Positions 16,245 through 25,165 of a DNA stretch of 64,000 nt are shown here, one piece after another. Made by a program: the position numbers and the translations under genes. The stretch is taken from contig CBDAPU010000001.1 in assembly GCA_965198875.1 (NCBI GenBank), positions 2,170,001-2,234,000 of the forward strand, in the 5' to 3' direction. This DNA is from CBDAPU01 sp965198875 (GTDB lineage: Bacteria; Pseudomonadota; Gammaproteobacteria; Eutrophobiales; Eutrophobiaceae). The notes beneath the pieces are model-generated. The model was not told where the DNA came from and made no database searches. It saw only the letters and a list, made by a program, of their open reading frames with translations. How positions within the stretch are numbered: position 1 is the stretch's first letter; the number at the start of each line of letters is the position of its first letter.

Positions 16245-17174
16245 CTATCTAAAGTCCCGTGAAAAACGCATTTTACATTCCCGGCTGTTGTTATCCATCA
16301 CATAGGATTGGGCGCATGTTGACCAGCCCTGATCAGGGGGGTGGATCTGGTAGATGTTGTATCCCGGGGTTTTCTCGGCATTGCCGTCATTCGCCGATGC
16401 TGAGGGTACGCCAAAGACCGGGGGTAACTGCTTGTTCGAGTTAAGCCGGTGATGGATCTGCCGGTGGCCATGCCCATGCAGGATTAGCTCAGCGCCCCTG
16501 TGCTTGATGATGGAAATAAATTGTGCCGCATCGATCAGGCGCCGTCTGAAACTCGACACCCCCGGTTGCGGGCTATGGTGTAATACCACGATGCGATACA
16601 GATCTTGTTGTGCGGTGGTTTTAAGTAAATCGGCCAGCCGTTGTAATTGTGCGTGGCCGAGTTTCCCCGTGGCGAGAAACGCTGCGCTGGGAATGGCGGT
16701 GGAAAGACCAATAATGGCCACATGCTCCCGTATACGCAGATAGGGAAAGGGGGCTTTGTCGTTCGCCTCGATACCGGCGTCGCTTTGCATGTAAGGTAGC
16801 CATTGTCCGATAGAGTGGGTAAAATCGGTGGCTACATAGGCGTCATGGTTACCCGGCACCACGGAGACATCACCCGCTTTGCCCAGGCTGTCTAACCAGT
16901 TTCTGGCCTGCGTGCATTCATGTGTGGTGCCTAAATGGGTGAGATCACCACTGATGATGATGTGATCGGGTTGTTGGCTTCCCAGGTCCTGGATTATGCG
17001 AGATAAAACCTCGTTGCTATGGGCATGACGACGCTTTAATTTCCAGGATACATACCCAATCAGTCGCTGATTTAACAACTCACGCCGGCGGATATCGACC
17101 AGTGACGTCATGTGGGGATCGGAGATATGCGCTATTTTCAAGCTCGAAGTGCCAGTGGTGGTAATGAATGACAC
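16245..17174 (-). CDS. Metallophosphoesterase (calcineurin-like)
   Basis: About 309 residues. The binuclear-metal phosphoesterase motifs are all visible: KIAHISDPHM (D.H), IIISGDLTHLG (GD), VPGNHD (GNHD), VVLHHSP and LILHGHGHRQIHH (GH.H). The longest frame extends upstream over the start of the neighbouring gene. I prefer GTG at 17174, close before the first motif, with AGGTG upstream. It is divergent from the CDP-alcohol phosphotransferase gene with a 46-base gap. Possible roles are phosphate removal from a lipid phosphate or nucleotide by-product. LpxH-type UDP-diacylglucosamine hydrolysis is an alternative, although LpxH has a different motif context. Confidence 0.82.
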   Translation of the reverse strand: MSFITTTGTSSLKIAHISDPHMTSLVDIRRRELLNQRLIGYVSWKLKRRHAHSNEVLSRIIQDLGSQQPDHIIISGDLTHLGTTHECTQARNWLDSLGKAGDVSVVPGNHDAYVATDFTHSIGQWLPYMQSDAGIEANDKAPFPYLRIREHVAIIGLSTAIPSAAFLATGKLGHAQLQRLADLLKTTAQQDLYRIVVLHHSPQPGVSSFRRRLIDAAQFISIIKHRGAELILHGHGHRQIHHRLNSNKQLPPVFGVPSASANDGNAEKTPGYNIYQIHPPDQGWSTCAQSYVMDNNSRECKMRFSRDFR

Positions 17175-17220
17175 AGTATATATAACATCACCTCTGATGT
17201 TTAGCCTATGAAAATGGTAG

Positions 17221-18381
17221 ATGAGCAGATACGTGCACATAATCGGCGGCGGTGAAACAACACTCTGGGGGATGACGGGCCCGGCGCGATTGGTGAAGAT
17301 GCTAAACGCCGCAGGCGGTATCAACATCATCAATGCGCCCTCTGAGCTGCCGCCTGAAACAGGCTTGCTGTGTTTGCGGGGCGATTATATCTATGATGTG
17401 CGTCTAATTGATGCCGTGGTTGATGAAGCCGGTGAGTTCGTCCTCTACGGCGAGGATGGTAAAACACCGTTAGCCGTGAGCACAGCTAGTTATGAAGCGG
17501 ACATATTCAATCAGGCGCAGAGGCTGGGCGAGTACAGGAAAATCACCATTGATGGATTGGTTAGCCCTTATGATAACCAGTTAAAAAAATTTGAGCCGCC
17601 CAGGGCCCGGGCGATCACACCCGATAACCGGGACCTTCTTGAGCGGGCGTTGTTCAGCGCTTCATACAAAGGCGTGACGGATTGTGTGACCAAGTGGTTA
17701 TGGCCTTTGCCAGCCCGCCTTGCGACCAGGGCCTGTGTAAATATGGGCCTAAAACCCAATCACCTGACGGCCTTCAGTGTGGCGCTCGCAGTGCTGGCCG
17801 GTTATGCATTCTGGCATGGCCAGTTTGGAGCGGGTTTAGTCCTGGGCTGGGTGATGACGTTTCTGGACACGGTGGATGGCAAACTGGCCAGGGTGACGCT
17901 CACTTCAAGTCGTATCGGTGATGTGATGGACCACGGCCTTGATCTCATCCACCCACCGCTCTGGTACATCGCCTGGGGGGTGGGTCTAACAACACATGCC
18001 CCGTTGCCTCCGCCATTATCCTTGCTCATCATCCTGATGTTTATCGGCTACCTGGGGGGCAGGTGTTGTGAAGGGATCTTCGAGATCTGGATAGCGCCTT
18101 TTTCGATATTTTTATGGCGACCCGTCGACTCCCTGAACCGTTTGATCACGGCGCGCCGTAACCCCAACATGGTGATCCTGACGATGTGTCTTTGTTTATC
18201 AAAACCCGAGCTGGGGCTACTCCTCGTGATTGTATGGCACCTTCTGTCCACGTTATTTTTAACCCTCAGGCTGATACAGGCCTGGAAGACAAAGCGGGAG
18301 CAGGGGGAGATGGCAAGCTGGTTGGCTGGTGAGGATCCCACATCCCATGCGAATAAACTCGCGGTAAGAGTATTCACATGA
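17221..18381 (+). CDS. CDP-alcohol phosphatidyltransferase with extra N-terminal domain
   Basis: A 386-residue membrane enzyme. The CDP-alcohol phosphotransferase signature D..DG..AR(8x)G...D...D is complete at about residues 216-241 (DTVDGKLARVT then SRIGDVMDHGLD). Several membrane segments surround it. The first ~150 residues form a separate soluble domain (GPARLVKML, CLRGDYIYDVRLIDAVV) that resembles a degenerate nucleotidyltransferase, like the fused inositol-phosphate enzymes of hyperthermophiles. The enzyme would join a phospho-alcohol and a lipid through a CDP-activated partner. It is followed, overlapping by ATGA, by a lipid kinase, then a Tam41-like gene and a hydroxylase gene, so ceramide is the likely lipid. 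Confidence 0.85.
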   Translation: MSRYVHIIGGGETTLWGMTGPARLVKMLNAAGGINIINAPSELPPETGLLCLRGDYIYDVRLIDAVVDEAGEFVLYGEDGKTPLAVSTASYEADIFNQAQRLGEYRKITIDGLVSPYDNQLKKFEPPRARAITPDNRDLLERALFSASYKGVTDCVTKWLWPLPARLATRACVNMGLKPNHLTAFSVALAVLAGYAFWHGQFGAGLVLGWVMTFLDTVDGKLARVTLTSSRIGDVMDHGLDLIHPPLWYIAWGVGLTTHAPLPPPLSLLIILMFIGYLGGRCCEGIFEIWIAPFSIFLWRPVDSLNRLITARRNPNMVILTMCLCLSKPELGLLLVIVWHLLSTLFLTLRLIQAWKTKREQGEMASWLAGEDPTSHANKLAVRVFT

Positions 18382-19342
18382 GGCAGGTGTTAAGCACCGG
18401 GATCATCTGCAATCCAGCGAGCGGGCAACTTAAAAAAAAACGCCTGCTAGAAGTGCGGGAGGCCGTCCGTTGCATGGGTGATGTGCATTATAAAGAGATC
18501 AATGCCATGCGCTCGAGATGGAGATCACCCTGAATGGGTTCGCAAAACAGGGTATTGATCTATTGATCATCATGGGCGGGGACGGCACTGTACACGGGGT
18601 ATTGACCTGTCTATTTGCACAAAAGCCGTTTTCCATCATGCCGCTGATCAGCATCATCCCTTCGGGCACCACCAATATGACGGCCCTGGATTTCGCCATC
18701 AAGGGCGATCCGGTGAAAAAATTAAGGGCATTACATCGCCTCCTGGGCGCTTCGAATGTTGAAAACTATTTAATTCAGCGTCCGGTTTTAAGGGTAGAAC
18801 AAGGCCGGGCGAGGACCCGCTACGGGATGTTTTTTGGCGTCGGCGCCATTGCCCGGGGGGTGGTGTATTTCAACACGCAGGTCAAAAAAATAGGCATGAT
18901 CGGCGAGGGCGCCTCCGCCATCGTCATGGCCCGTTTCCTGATCCGGGCGCTGCTCGGCGACCAGGGCGCACTTTGCTCATCGGTCTCGGTAGCATACCCG
19001 GGGCAGGATGGTCATGAGGTGGGCGGCGAGCAGTTGCTTGTTTTTGCGAGCGCCCTGGAGAGGTTGCTGCTGGGCCTGCGCCCTTATTGGGGGCGGGAAG
19101 TCGCCCCCATCCATGCAACCATCATCAGACGCTCGCCAAAGGGCTTGCCGTTGGCGCTCATCCGGCTATTCTCTGGCAAGGGGTTGCGTGCCGAGCAGGG
19201 CTATATCAGCCATAATGTCTCGCAATTAGCCTTCAGCTTCAGTGATGATTATATTATTGATGGTGAGGTCTATTCCGCATCCATTGATGACGGGCCTGTG
19301 AGGATCAGTGCCGATGGGCCAATCCAGGTTCTCTCCATATAA
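18378..19342 (+). pseudogene. Diacylglycerol/ceramide kinase family, frameshifted
   Basis: A lipid kinase of the DAGK catalytic (NAD-kinase-like) superfamily, split over two frames. The N-terminal part from ATG 18378 reads GIICNPASGQLKKKRL (the NP.SG motif) and continues to about 18515. The rest is in another frame from about 18515, with IIMGGDGTVHGVL and PSGTTNMTALDFA. The break needs a one-base deletion (or two-base insertion) near 18505-18520. A 9-A run at 18432 is nearby, but a stop in the other frame after it excludes it as the switch. The ATG at 18518 could start a shortened protein lacking the first motif. Ceramide is the likely substrate by context, as for Caulobacter CpgB. Sequencing error and real inactivation are both possible. 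Confidence 0.75.
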
Positions 19343-19358
19343 TTTAAGGCGGTGTTCA

Positions 19359-20312
19359 GTGAGTACACTCAAGGCCCCCGATAAAGCCCTGGTTGATGTC
19401 ATCGCCGGGCAGTGCTCAAAGGCGGCGCCAAAGGTGTATCGCCTTATCGCCGAGACAATCCGACATGACTATGGTGATGCCGTGATCGGCGTCCTCCTTT
19501 ATGGTTCCTGTTTGCGGGGTGCAGATGTTGAAAACAACATCGTTGATATCTATGTGATCGTTGATGATTATGGCAATGTATATGATAAAAAGCGCGAGGC
19601 CCGCCTGAATGCCTGGCTACCGCCCAATGTGTTCTATCAGGAAATAACCGCTGATGGGGCCCTGGTGCGTATCAAATCGGCGATCATCACCCTGGATGAT
19701 TTTAACGATGGCGTTAGCCACTGGTTTCATTCCTATCTCTGGGGGCGGTTCTCACAGCCGGTGCGTATGCTCTATGTCCGTGATGATACGATCAGATCGC
19801 AGATCAATGCAGCGCTCGCCCAGGCGGTGTTGTCCCTGCTGCGGGCGACATTGCCTGCTCTGGGCGCCACTTGTGCTGATGTGGAGGCAATCTGGAGCCA
19901 GGCGCTTTGCCTGTCTTACTCCGCTGAATACAGACCGGAGTCACAATCCAGGGCCGGCCAGTTGATCAAGTTAAATATGGCTTATTATCATCAGTTGACC
20001 CTGGCGGCCCTGCCCATGCTCGGGTCGCTTCTACAACGTGAAGGAGATGTTTATGTCTGTCTTGCTGATGGGCGGGCCAGGGGCAAAGCCCTGTTGCAGT
20101 GGCGCTTACGCCGTTGGCAGGGACGGCTGTTATCCATATTGCGGCTGATGAAGGCCTCATTCACTTTCAAAAACAGCGTCGATTATGCGGCATGGAAAAT
20201 CAACAAGCACACCGGCGTGATGATCGATGTGACGCCCGCGCTCAGGCGCTATCCGCTGCTGTTCGGCTGGCGGGTGCTCTGGCAACTCGCAAGGCGAGGT
20301 ATTTTACACTAG
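19359..20312 (+). CDS. Tam41-like nucleotidyltransferase (CDP-lipid synthase candidate)
   Basis: About 317 residues from a GTG at 19359 preceded by AAGG. I see a nucleotidyltransferase-fold signature, LLYGSCLRG (residues 46-54) followed by VDIYVIVDDY (acidic pair), as in Tam41/Mmp37, the mitochondrial CDP-diacylglycerol synthase. Later blocks VRIKSAIITLDDF and WFHSYLWGRFSQPVRML (about 120-137) resemble the Tam41 segment W..LY.AGRL.KPV. The family match is by eye. With a lipid kinase gene just upstream and a CDP-alcohol phosphotransferase gene before that, I infer conversion of ceramide-1-phosphate to CDP-ceramide. Use of phosphatidic acid is the alternative. Confidence 0.62.
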   Translation: MSTLKAPDKALVDVIAGQCSKAAPKVYRLIAETIRHDYGDAVIGVLLYGSCLRGADVENNIVDIYVIVDDYGNVYDKKREARLNAWLPPNVFYQEITADGALVRIKSAIITLDDFNDGVSHWFHSYLWGRFSQPVRMLYVRDDTIRSQINAALAQAVLSLLRATLPALGATCADVEAIWSQALCLSYSAEYRPESQSRAGQLIKLNMAYYHQLTLAALPMLGSLLQREGDVYVCLADGRARGKALLQWRLRRWQGRLLSILRLMKASFTFKNSVDYAAWKINKHTGVMIDVTPALRRYPLLFGWRVLWQLARRGILH

Positions 20313-20323
20313 CGCTTAACATC

Positions 20324-21094
20324 ATGAAGCAGACAGACTTGATCGGGAGAACCGAGCCTGCACCCAGGAAGAAGAAACACCGCTTGACTGTGGCGGTGGG
20401 GTTGTGGGTCATTAAACGAATCGAGAGAATCGTGGTGAGGTATTCTGCGGTTGAGAACACGCCTTTTCTTGATGCACATCAGTTTCCCTGGGTGAGGCGC
20501 CTGGAATTAGATTGGCGCGCCATTCGGGAGGAGCTGGACGGCTTGCTCAAGACCCCGGAGCGGATCCCCAACTTCCAGGATATTTCACGGGATCAAACCA
20601 ACATCACCCGGGATGATAAATGGCGATCTTATTTTCTCTATGGCTATGGCTACAAGATGGAAAATAATTGCCATGCCTGCCCGAAAACCACCGCCATCAT
20701 CGAAAACATCCCCGGCATGTTCACCGCTTTTTTCTCCGTGCTGGCGCCGGGCAAACACATACCCCGCCACCGGGGCCCCTACAAGGGGCTGTTACGGTGT
20801 CACCTGGCGCTGATGGTGCCGGAGCCGTCCAGGGAGTGCTTCATCGAAGTGGATAAAGAGACGGCTACATGGGAAGAGGGCAAATGCCTTGTGTTCGATG
20901 ATACCTATAAGCACCGCGTTGAAAACAACACAGAGGGTGTACGGGTGGTGCTGTTTCTTGATATTGTGCGGCCGCTAAGATTTCCAGGCTCATTGTTAAA
21001 TAAAGCGGTATTGCAACTGATCCGCTTATCACCGTTTATCCAGGACGCCAGACGCAATCAGGCGGCATGGGAGAGAAGGCTAGGCGATGGTTAA
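20324..21094 (+). CDS. Aspartyl/asparaginyl beta-hydroxylase family (LpxO-like lipid hydroxylase)
   Basis: A 256-residue Fe(II)/2-oxoglutarate dioxygenase. The jellyroll metal/2OG motifs are visible: HIPRHRGPYKGLLRCHLAL (first His and the RxH block), then DDTYKHRVENNTEGVRVVLFLD (distal His and the 2OG-binding Arg, spread over residues about 194-215). In this family LpxO adds a 2-hydroxyl to a lipid A acyl chain. It ends the CDP-alcohol phosphotransferase-kinase-Tam41 series, so I infer hydroxylation of ceramide (acyl chain or long-chain base). The start ATG 20324 is 12 bases after the previous stop. A basic N-terminus may sit at the membrane. Confidence 0.82.
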   Translation: MKQTDLIGRTEPAPRKKKHRLTVAVGLWVIKRIERIVVRYSAVENTPFLDAHQFPWVRRLELDWRAIREELDGLLKTPERIPNFQDISRDQTNITRDDKWRSYFLYGYGYKMENNCHACPKTTAIIENIPGMFTAFFSVLAPGKHIPRHRGPYKGLLRCHLALMVPEPSRECFIEVDKETATWEEGKCLVFDDTYKHRVENNTEGVRVVLFLDIVRPLRFPGSLLNKAVLQLIRLSPFIQDARRNQAAWERRLGDG

Positions 21095-21117
21095 AGCGGC
21101 TAAGGCCAGGCCGGCCT

Positions 21118-22062
21118 CTACAAGGCGTTCGCAAATGCGATGGTTGTTCTCGCCAGCTCGATTTTATCTTCGATGGATTGCATGCGGGTCTTTGTGATGT
21201 GTACACCCATCCCTAAACGCTCAATGTCATCAAGCTCATGACTATCACTATGATCGATCACGAGGCCATCGAGAAAATCCTGATAATGCCTTGCGATGGA
21301 TACGTTGTTCACGGGCAGGCCCATCTCCCCCATGATCTTCGCCGCCGGCCCTCTCAGCGCTCGACCGCCGATGATGGGTGAGACGGCGACAACAGGTGCG
21401 AGAGTATGCCCCAGGCCCCGGCGTATCCCCGGCAAGGAGAGGATCGGATCGATGCTGACGAAGGGATTGGAAGGGCACAATATTATCGCCTGTGGAGTCT
21501 CGGCGGTCACTAAAGAGAGGAATGCGGGGTGAGGCGGGGCATCATCACGCCCGCTGAACTCGATGGATTTGACCTTGGGCAGGCAGCCGAGGCGAACAAA
21601 ATAATCCTGAAAAGATAATTGGCCGTCCGTGGTATTGACCTGCGTGCGTAACGGCCCGTTGGTCATGGGAATAACACGATGGGCGAGGCCAAAAGCGCGC
21701 AGTAAGGCGGTGGTGATCGCATCTAACGGCATACCGTTATGACGGGCCTTTGTCCTGAATAAATGCGTGCCGAGATCCTTATCCCCCAGATTAAACCAGG
21801 TGAGCCCGGCAAAATCCGAGAGAGCCGCCATCACATGCCACGACTCATCGGCGACCCCCCAGCCTTTGTCTTTATCCGCCACGCCCGCCAGCGTGTACAT
21901 GACGGTATCCAGATCCGGCGAGATGTGTAGCCCCAGGTGTTGAAAATCATCGCCCGTGTTCACCACGATGCATAGCTCCTCAGGGGCGATGATCTCACTT
22001 AGCCCCTGGATGAGTTTTGCACCGCCAACGCCGCCGCAAAGGGCCAGTATCGAGTAGCTCAC
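21118..22062 (-). CDS. cofD: 2-phospho-L-lactate transferase (CofD)
   Basis: A 314-residue CofD-family protein. It transfers the phosphoenolpyruvate, phospholactate or phosphoglycerate moiety onto Fo in coenzyme F420 synthesis. Motifs: ALCGGVGGAKLIQGL at the N-terminus, VVNTGDDFQHLGLHISPDLD, WFNLGDKDLGTHL, RTQVNTTDGQLSFQDYFV and LCPSNPFVSIDPILSLPG. These match CofD along its usual length. It lies 9 bases after cofE in the same direction, so the two form an operon. The other F420 genes (fbiC or cofGH, cofC) are not in the window. Confidence 0.93.
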   Translation of the reverse strand: MSYSILALCGGVGGAKLIQGLSEIIAPEELCIVVNTGDDFQHLGLHISPDLDTVMYTLAGVADKDKGWGVADESWHVMAALSDFAGLTWFNLGDKDLGTHLFRTKARHNGMPLDAITTALLRAFGLAHRVIPMTNGPLRTQVNTTDGQLSFQDYFVRLGCLPKVKSIEFSGRDDAPPHPAFLSLVTAETPQAIILCPSNPFVSIDPILSLPGIRRGLGHTLAPVVAVSPIIGGRALRGPAAKIMGEMGLPVNNVSIARHYQDFLDGLVIDHSDSHELDDIERLGMGVHITKTRMQSIEDKIELARTTIAFANAL

Positions 22063-22071
22063 GGGCAGCGC

Positions 22072-22833
22072 CTAGCGGAATAGGTCTTTCTCAGCGGCCC
22101 GGATCAGGGCGCTACTGTTTTGATCCGGGCCATTGAGCTCAACACCTTTGATGAGTACGGCGGGAATACCTTGCGCCGCCTGGCCCATGAGAAGTGAAGC
22201 AGCCGCGGCCAGCTCATCGGCAATGCCCGCCTCGGTGGTCGTCAGTGCATTGCCATACAGATCTCTCTCACCACGCAGGTCTACGAGACAGGGCAGACCG
22301 GCCGCACCAATGGCCATGCCCACCACACCATAGCGCCATGCCCGCCCGGCGCTGTCATTGATGATCACCCCGACGTTAATGGCCAGTGTTTTTTTAATGG
22401 CGAGATGGATCTGCCTTGCGCTGGCGTCCGGGTCTTCGGGCAACAACAACACCATTTCGGATCGTTGGTTTTGCGGGATGTTGGAGTGATCGATACCGGC
22501 ATTGGCATGGATGAATCCCAGCTTGTGCTCAACGATCAGCGTCCCTTTTCTGTATCTGACGACACGCCGGGATTGTGACAGGATCAATTCCACCAGGCGC
22601 GGATCCTTATCCACTTCACGGGCCAGTTGTTCGGCCCTGTGTGATGGTGTGACGTCACTTAAATTAACGAAGCGCCGCTCGGCCTTCGATACGATCTTCT
22701 GTGCGATCACCAGTATGTCATGGTTATCGACATTCCACTCCCGTAGCCGCGGCAGCAATAATGCGGTCAGATCATCACCGGGTTCAACCCGGGGGAGCCC
22801 GGTGAGCGGCTGCATGTGTACCGCGCCGCTCAT
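22072..22833 (-). CDS. cofE: Coenzyme F420-0:L-glutamate ligase (CofE)
   Basis: A 253-residue CofE-family protein, which adds gamma-linked glutamates to F420-0 with GTP. Motifs: DDLTALLLPRL, ILVIAQKIVSKAERR, IHANAGIDHSNI, VLLLPEDPDASARQI, VGVIINDSAGRAWR and ADELAAAASLLMGQA, all family hallmarks. It is the upstream gene of the cofE-cofD pair. An ATG six codons downstream is an alternative start. It is the stand-alone bacterial/archaeal CofE form, without the C-terminal nitroreductase-like domain found in mycobacterial FbiB. Confidence 0.94.
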   Translation of the reverse strand: MSGAVHMQPLTGLPRVEPGDDLTALLLPRLREWNVDNHDILVIAQKIVSKAERRFVNLSDVTPSHRAEQLAREVDKDPRLVELILSQSRRVVRYRKGTLIVEHKLGFIHANAGIDHSNIPQNQRSEMVLLLPEDPDASARQIHLAIKKTLAINVGVIINDSAGRAWRYGVVGMAIGAAGLPCLVDLRGERDLYGNALTTTEAGIADELAAAASLLMGQAAQGIPAVLIKGVELNGPDQNSSALIRAAEKDLFR

Positions 22834-23012
22834 AACCGATTATGAGCATTCCAGCTCACCGCCCGGATCAGGCGAAGAAACCGGCATGGGGCTGGGGCCG
22901 TCATCATCTGCATCGTTTTTTTATTCAATGGCTATCGGTATAATGCCCATGTTCTACAAGGTTGCTTTCAGATCAAGGCGCTCATATCACCCACTATCGC
23001 GGCAGGATAAGT

Positions 23013-24533
23013 ATGTCAAACAGCGAAAACAACAACACTCAAATTGGTATTGTCGGCGCCGGGATCATGGGGCGCGGCATCGCCCAGTTGTTTGCCCAGT
23101 GCGGTTATAAAGTGCATTTATATGACGCTAATGCCGAGGTTGCAACTGAGGCCAGGGATTTTATTCACGGCATGCTCGAAAGGCAGGTTGAGAGGGGAAA
23201 ATACGCAAGCGCTGAGGTCGAGCGGATCCTCGCCAATATCCGCATATGCAACAAACTGGCGCAGCTTGCTTTATGTGATGTGCTGGTTGAGGCGGTGGTT
23301 GAGAGCCTTGATGTGAAAAAGCGGTTGTTTGCGGAGCTGGAAAAACACGTTCGTGCATCGGCCATTCTGGTGAGCAACACCTCGTCTTTGCTGATCTCCG
23401 ATATTGCCTCTGCCTGTGCGCGGCCATCCAGGGTGGCGGGCCTGCATTTTTTTAATCCGGTGCCGTTGATGAGGTTGGTTGAGGTGATACCGGCGGTGAG
23501 AACGGCGCAGCGCGTTGTTGACGGGCTTGTCGCATTAATCGCAACGACAGGCCATCGTGCCGTGATCGCCCAGGATCAACCCGGTTTCCTGGTGAACCAT
23601 GCCGGCCGCGGGTTTATCACGGAGGCGTTGCGTCTGCTGGAAGAGGGAGTCGCCGCCGCTGCGGATGTGGACAACATCATGCGTGAGGCCATGGGTTTTC
23701 CGATGGGGCCCTTTGAATTGCTCGATCTCACCGGCCTTGATGTCTCCGGCAAGGTGATGCAGTCGCTCTATGATCAGTTCCAACAGGACCCGTTGTTTCG
23801 CCCCTCATCACTCATACCACCGAGGATGGCGGCGGGTTTATTCGGCAAAAAAACCGATGCCGGGTTTTATCAGTATCAGGATAATCAAAAAATCACGCCT
23901 GCCCCGCCTCCAGCGCCGGGGATCACCTTAAATAAAGTGTGGATTGGGGCGGATACTTCTGAGGAATTGGCCGGGTTATTAACAGCCGCCGGCGCCACCC
24001 TCGTTAAGACGCCTGATGAGGATGAGACGATCATTGTCTTGCAGTTTTGGGGGGATGACGTCAGTAGCGCCTGTGCAAGACTGGGTCTTGCGCCCGACCG
24101 CTCTGTCGCTATCGACCCGTTGCCTGATCTGCATTTGCGCCGCACCCTGATGATATCACCCGTGACCCGTGTGGCGGTGCGTGAGGGCATACATGGCTTG
24201 CTGGCGGCGGACGGGGCGCCCGTCACCGTGATCAATGACAGCCCCGGGTTTGTGAGCCAGAGAATACTGGCGATGATGGTGAACATCGCCTGTCATATCG
24301 CCCAGCGAGGCATCGCCAGCGTGGCCGATATTGAAGATGCGGTGACATTGGGCCTGGGCTATCCGCTCGGCCCCTTCACCTGGGGTGATAAGATCGGCGC
24401 CGACAGGGTGGCCGGGGTTTTGACCAGGCTGTTTGATCTGACCCACGATCCGCGTTATCGCTTGAACCCCTGGTTGCGCCGCCGCGTACAGTTGGGACAG
24501 TCATTATTAACCGAGGAAGCCAGCAGAGTTTAA
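23013..24533 (+). CDS. 3-hydroxyacyl-CoA dehydrogenase, two-domain (PaaH/PaaC-like)
   Basis: About 506 residues from ATG 23013, which has AGGATA upstream; an open frame extends 17 codons further back. The N-terminal Rossmann domain begins IGIVGAGIMGRGIAQLFAQC. The first 3HCDH C-terminal domain shows VNHAGRGFITEALRLLEEG and PMGPFELLDLTG. A second 3HCDH domain near the end shows DSPGFVSQRILAM and GLGYPLGPFTWGDKIG. The double C-terminal domain fits the phenylacetate-pathway or beta-oxidation NAD-linked 3-hydroxyacyl-CoA dehydrogenase. No other paa genes are nearby, so the substrate chain is uncertain. Confidence 0.88.
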   Translation: MSNSENNNTQIGIVGAGIMGRGIAQLFAQCGYKVHLYDANAEVATEARDFIHGMLERQVERGKYASAEVERILANIRICNKLAQLALCDVLVEAVVESLDVKKRLFAELEKHVRASAILVSNTSSLLISDIASACARPSRVAGLHFFNPVPLMRLVEVIPAVRTAQRVVDGLVALIATTGHRAVIAQDQPGFLVNHAGRGFITEALRLLEEGVAAAADVDNIMREAMGFPMGPFELLDLTGLDVSGKVMQSLYDQFQQDPLFRPSSLIPPRMAAGLFGKKTDAGFYQYQDNQKITPAPPPAPGITLNKVWIGADTSEELAGLLTAAGATLVKTPDEDETIIVLQFWGDDVSSACARLGLAPDRSVAIDPLPDLHLRRTLMISPVTRVAVREGIHGLLAADGAPVTVINDSPGFVSQRILAMMVNIACHIAQRGIASVADIEDAVTLGLGYPLGPFTWGDKIGADRVAGVLTRLFDLTHDPRYRLNPWLRRRVQLGQSLLTEEASRV

Positions 24534-24559
24534 AATCGACTATGGAGATAAACTGAAAC

Positions 24560-25165
24560 ATGACAACGCAAAAAAGCCAAAACATCACCTGGAGCGAGAG
24601 CCACATTACCCGGGAGATGGGTGCATCGCTGATGGGGCACAAAGCCGTCACGGTCTGGTTTACCGGCTTATCCGGTGCGGGCAAATCGACCATCGCACAG
24701 GCAATGGAGGCAAGGCTTATCGATAGCGGGATCAAGGCGTTCATTCTCGATGGCGATAATGTCCGCCATGGGCTCAACGCCAACCTGGGGTTCTCCCCTG
24801 ATGACAGGACGGAAAATATACGCCGCATCGGTGAGGTGTGTAAATTATTCACTGACGCCGGACTGGTTGTGCTCTCTGCTTTTATCTCACCTTATCGGGC
24901 AGATCGGGAGAAGGTGCGTCAGCGTCATCCTGAAGGTGGCTTTATAGAGGTGTATGTGGACGCCCCTCTGGCGGTGTGTGAAAGCCGGGACGTAAAGGGG
25001 CTGTATCAAAAAGCACGCACCGGCGAGATAGCCGAGTTTACCGGGATCTCCGCCCCCTACGAAGCGCCAGATCATCCGGAGCTGTGTCTTAAAACCGGCG
25101 AGCAATCGGTGGCGCAGTCCGTAGCGCAGGTGATGGCTTACCTTAAAGGCAAGCACATCATTTGA
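24560..25165 (+). CDS. cysC: Adenylylsulfate (APS) kinase
   Basis: A 201-residue CysC, which phosphorylates APS to PAPS. Motifs: the P-loop GLSGAGKSTIAQ, LDGDNVRHGLNANLGFSPDD, RTENIRRIGEV, ISPYRADRE and the lid GLYQKARTGEIAEFTGIS. It is full length for the family. PAPS is the donor for the sulfotransferase encoded at 34841, which suggests a link to the polysaccharide locus as well as to sulfate assimilation. The stop overlaps the TTG start of gltX. Confidence 0.95.
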   Translation: MTTQKSQNITWSESHITREMGASLMGHKAVTVWFTGLSGAGKSTIAQAMEARLIDSGIKAFILDGDNVRHGLNANLGFSPDDRTENIRRIGEVCKLFTDAGLVVLSAFISPYRADREKVRQRHPEGGFIEVYVDAPLAVCESRDVKGLYQKARTGEIAEFTGISAPYEAPDHPELCLKTGEQSVAQSVAQVMAYLKGKHII

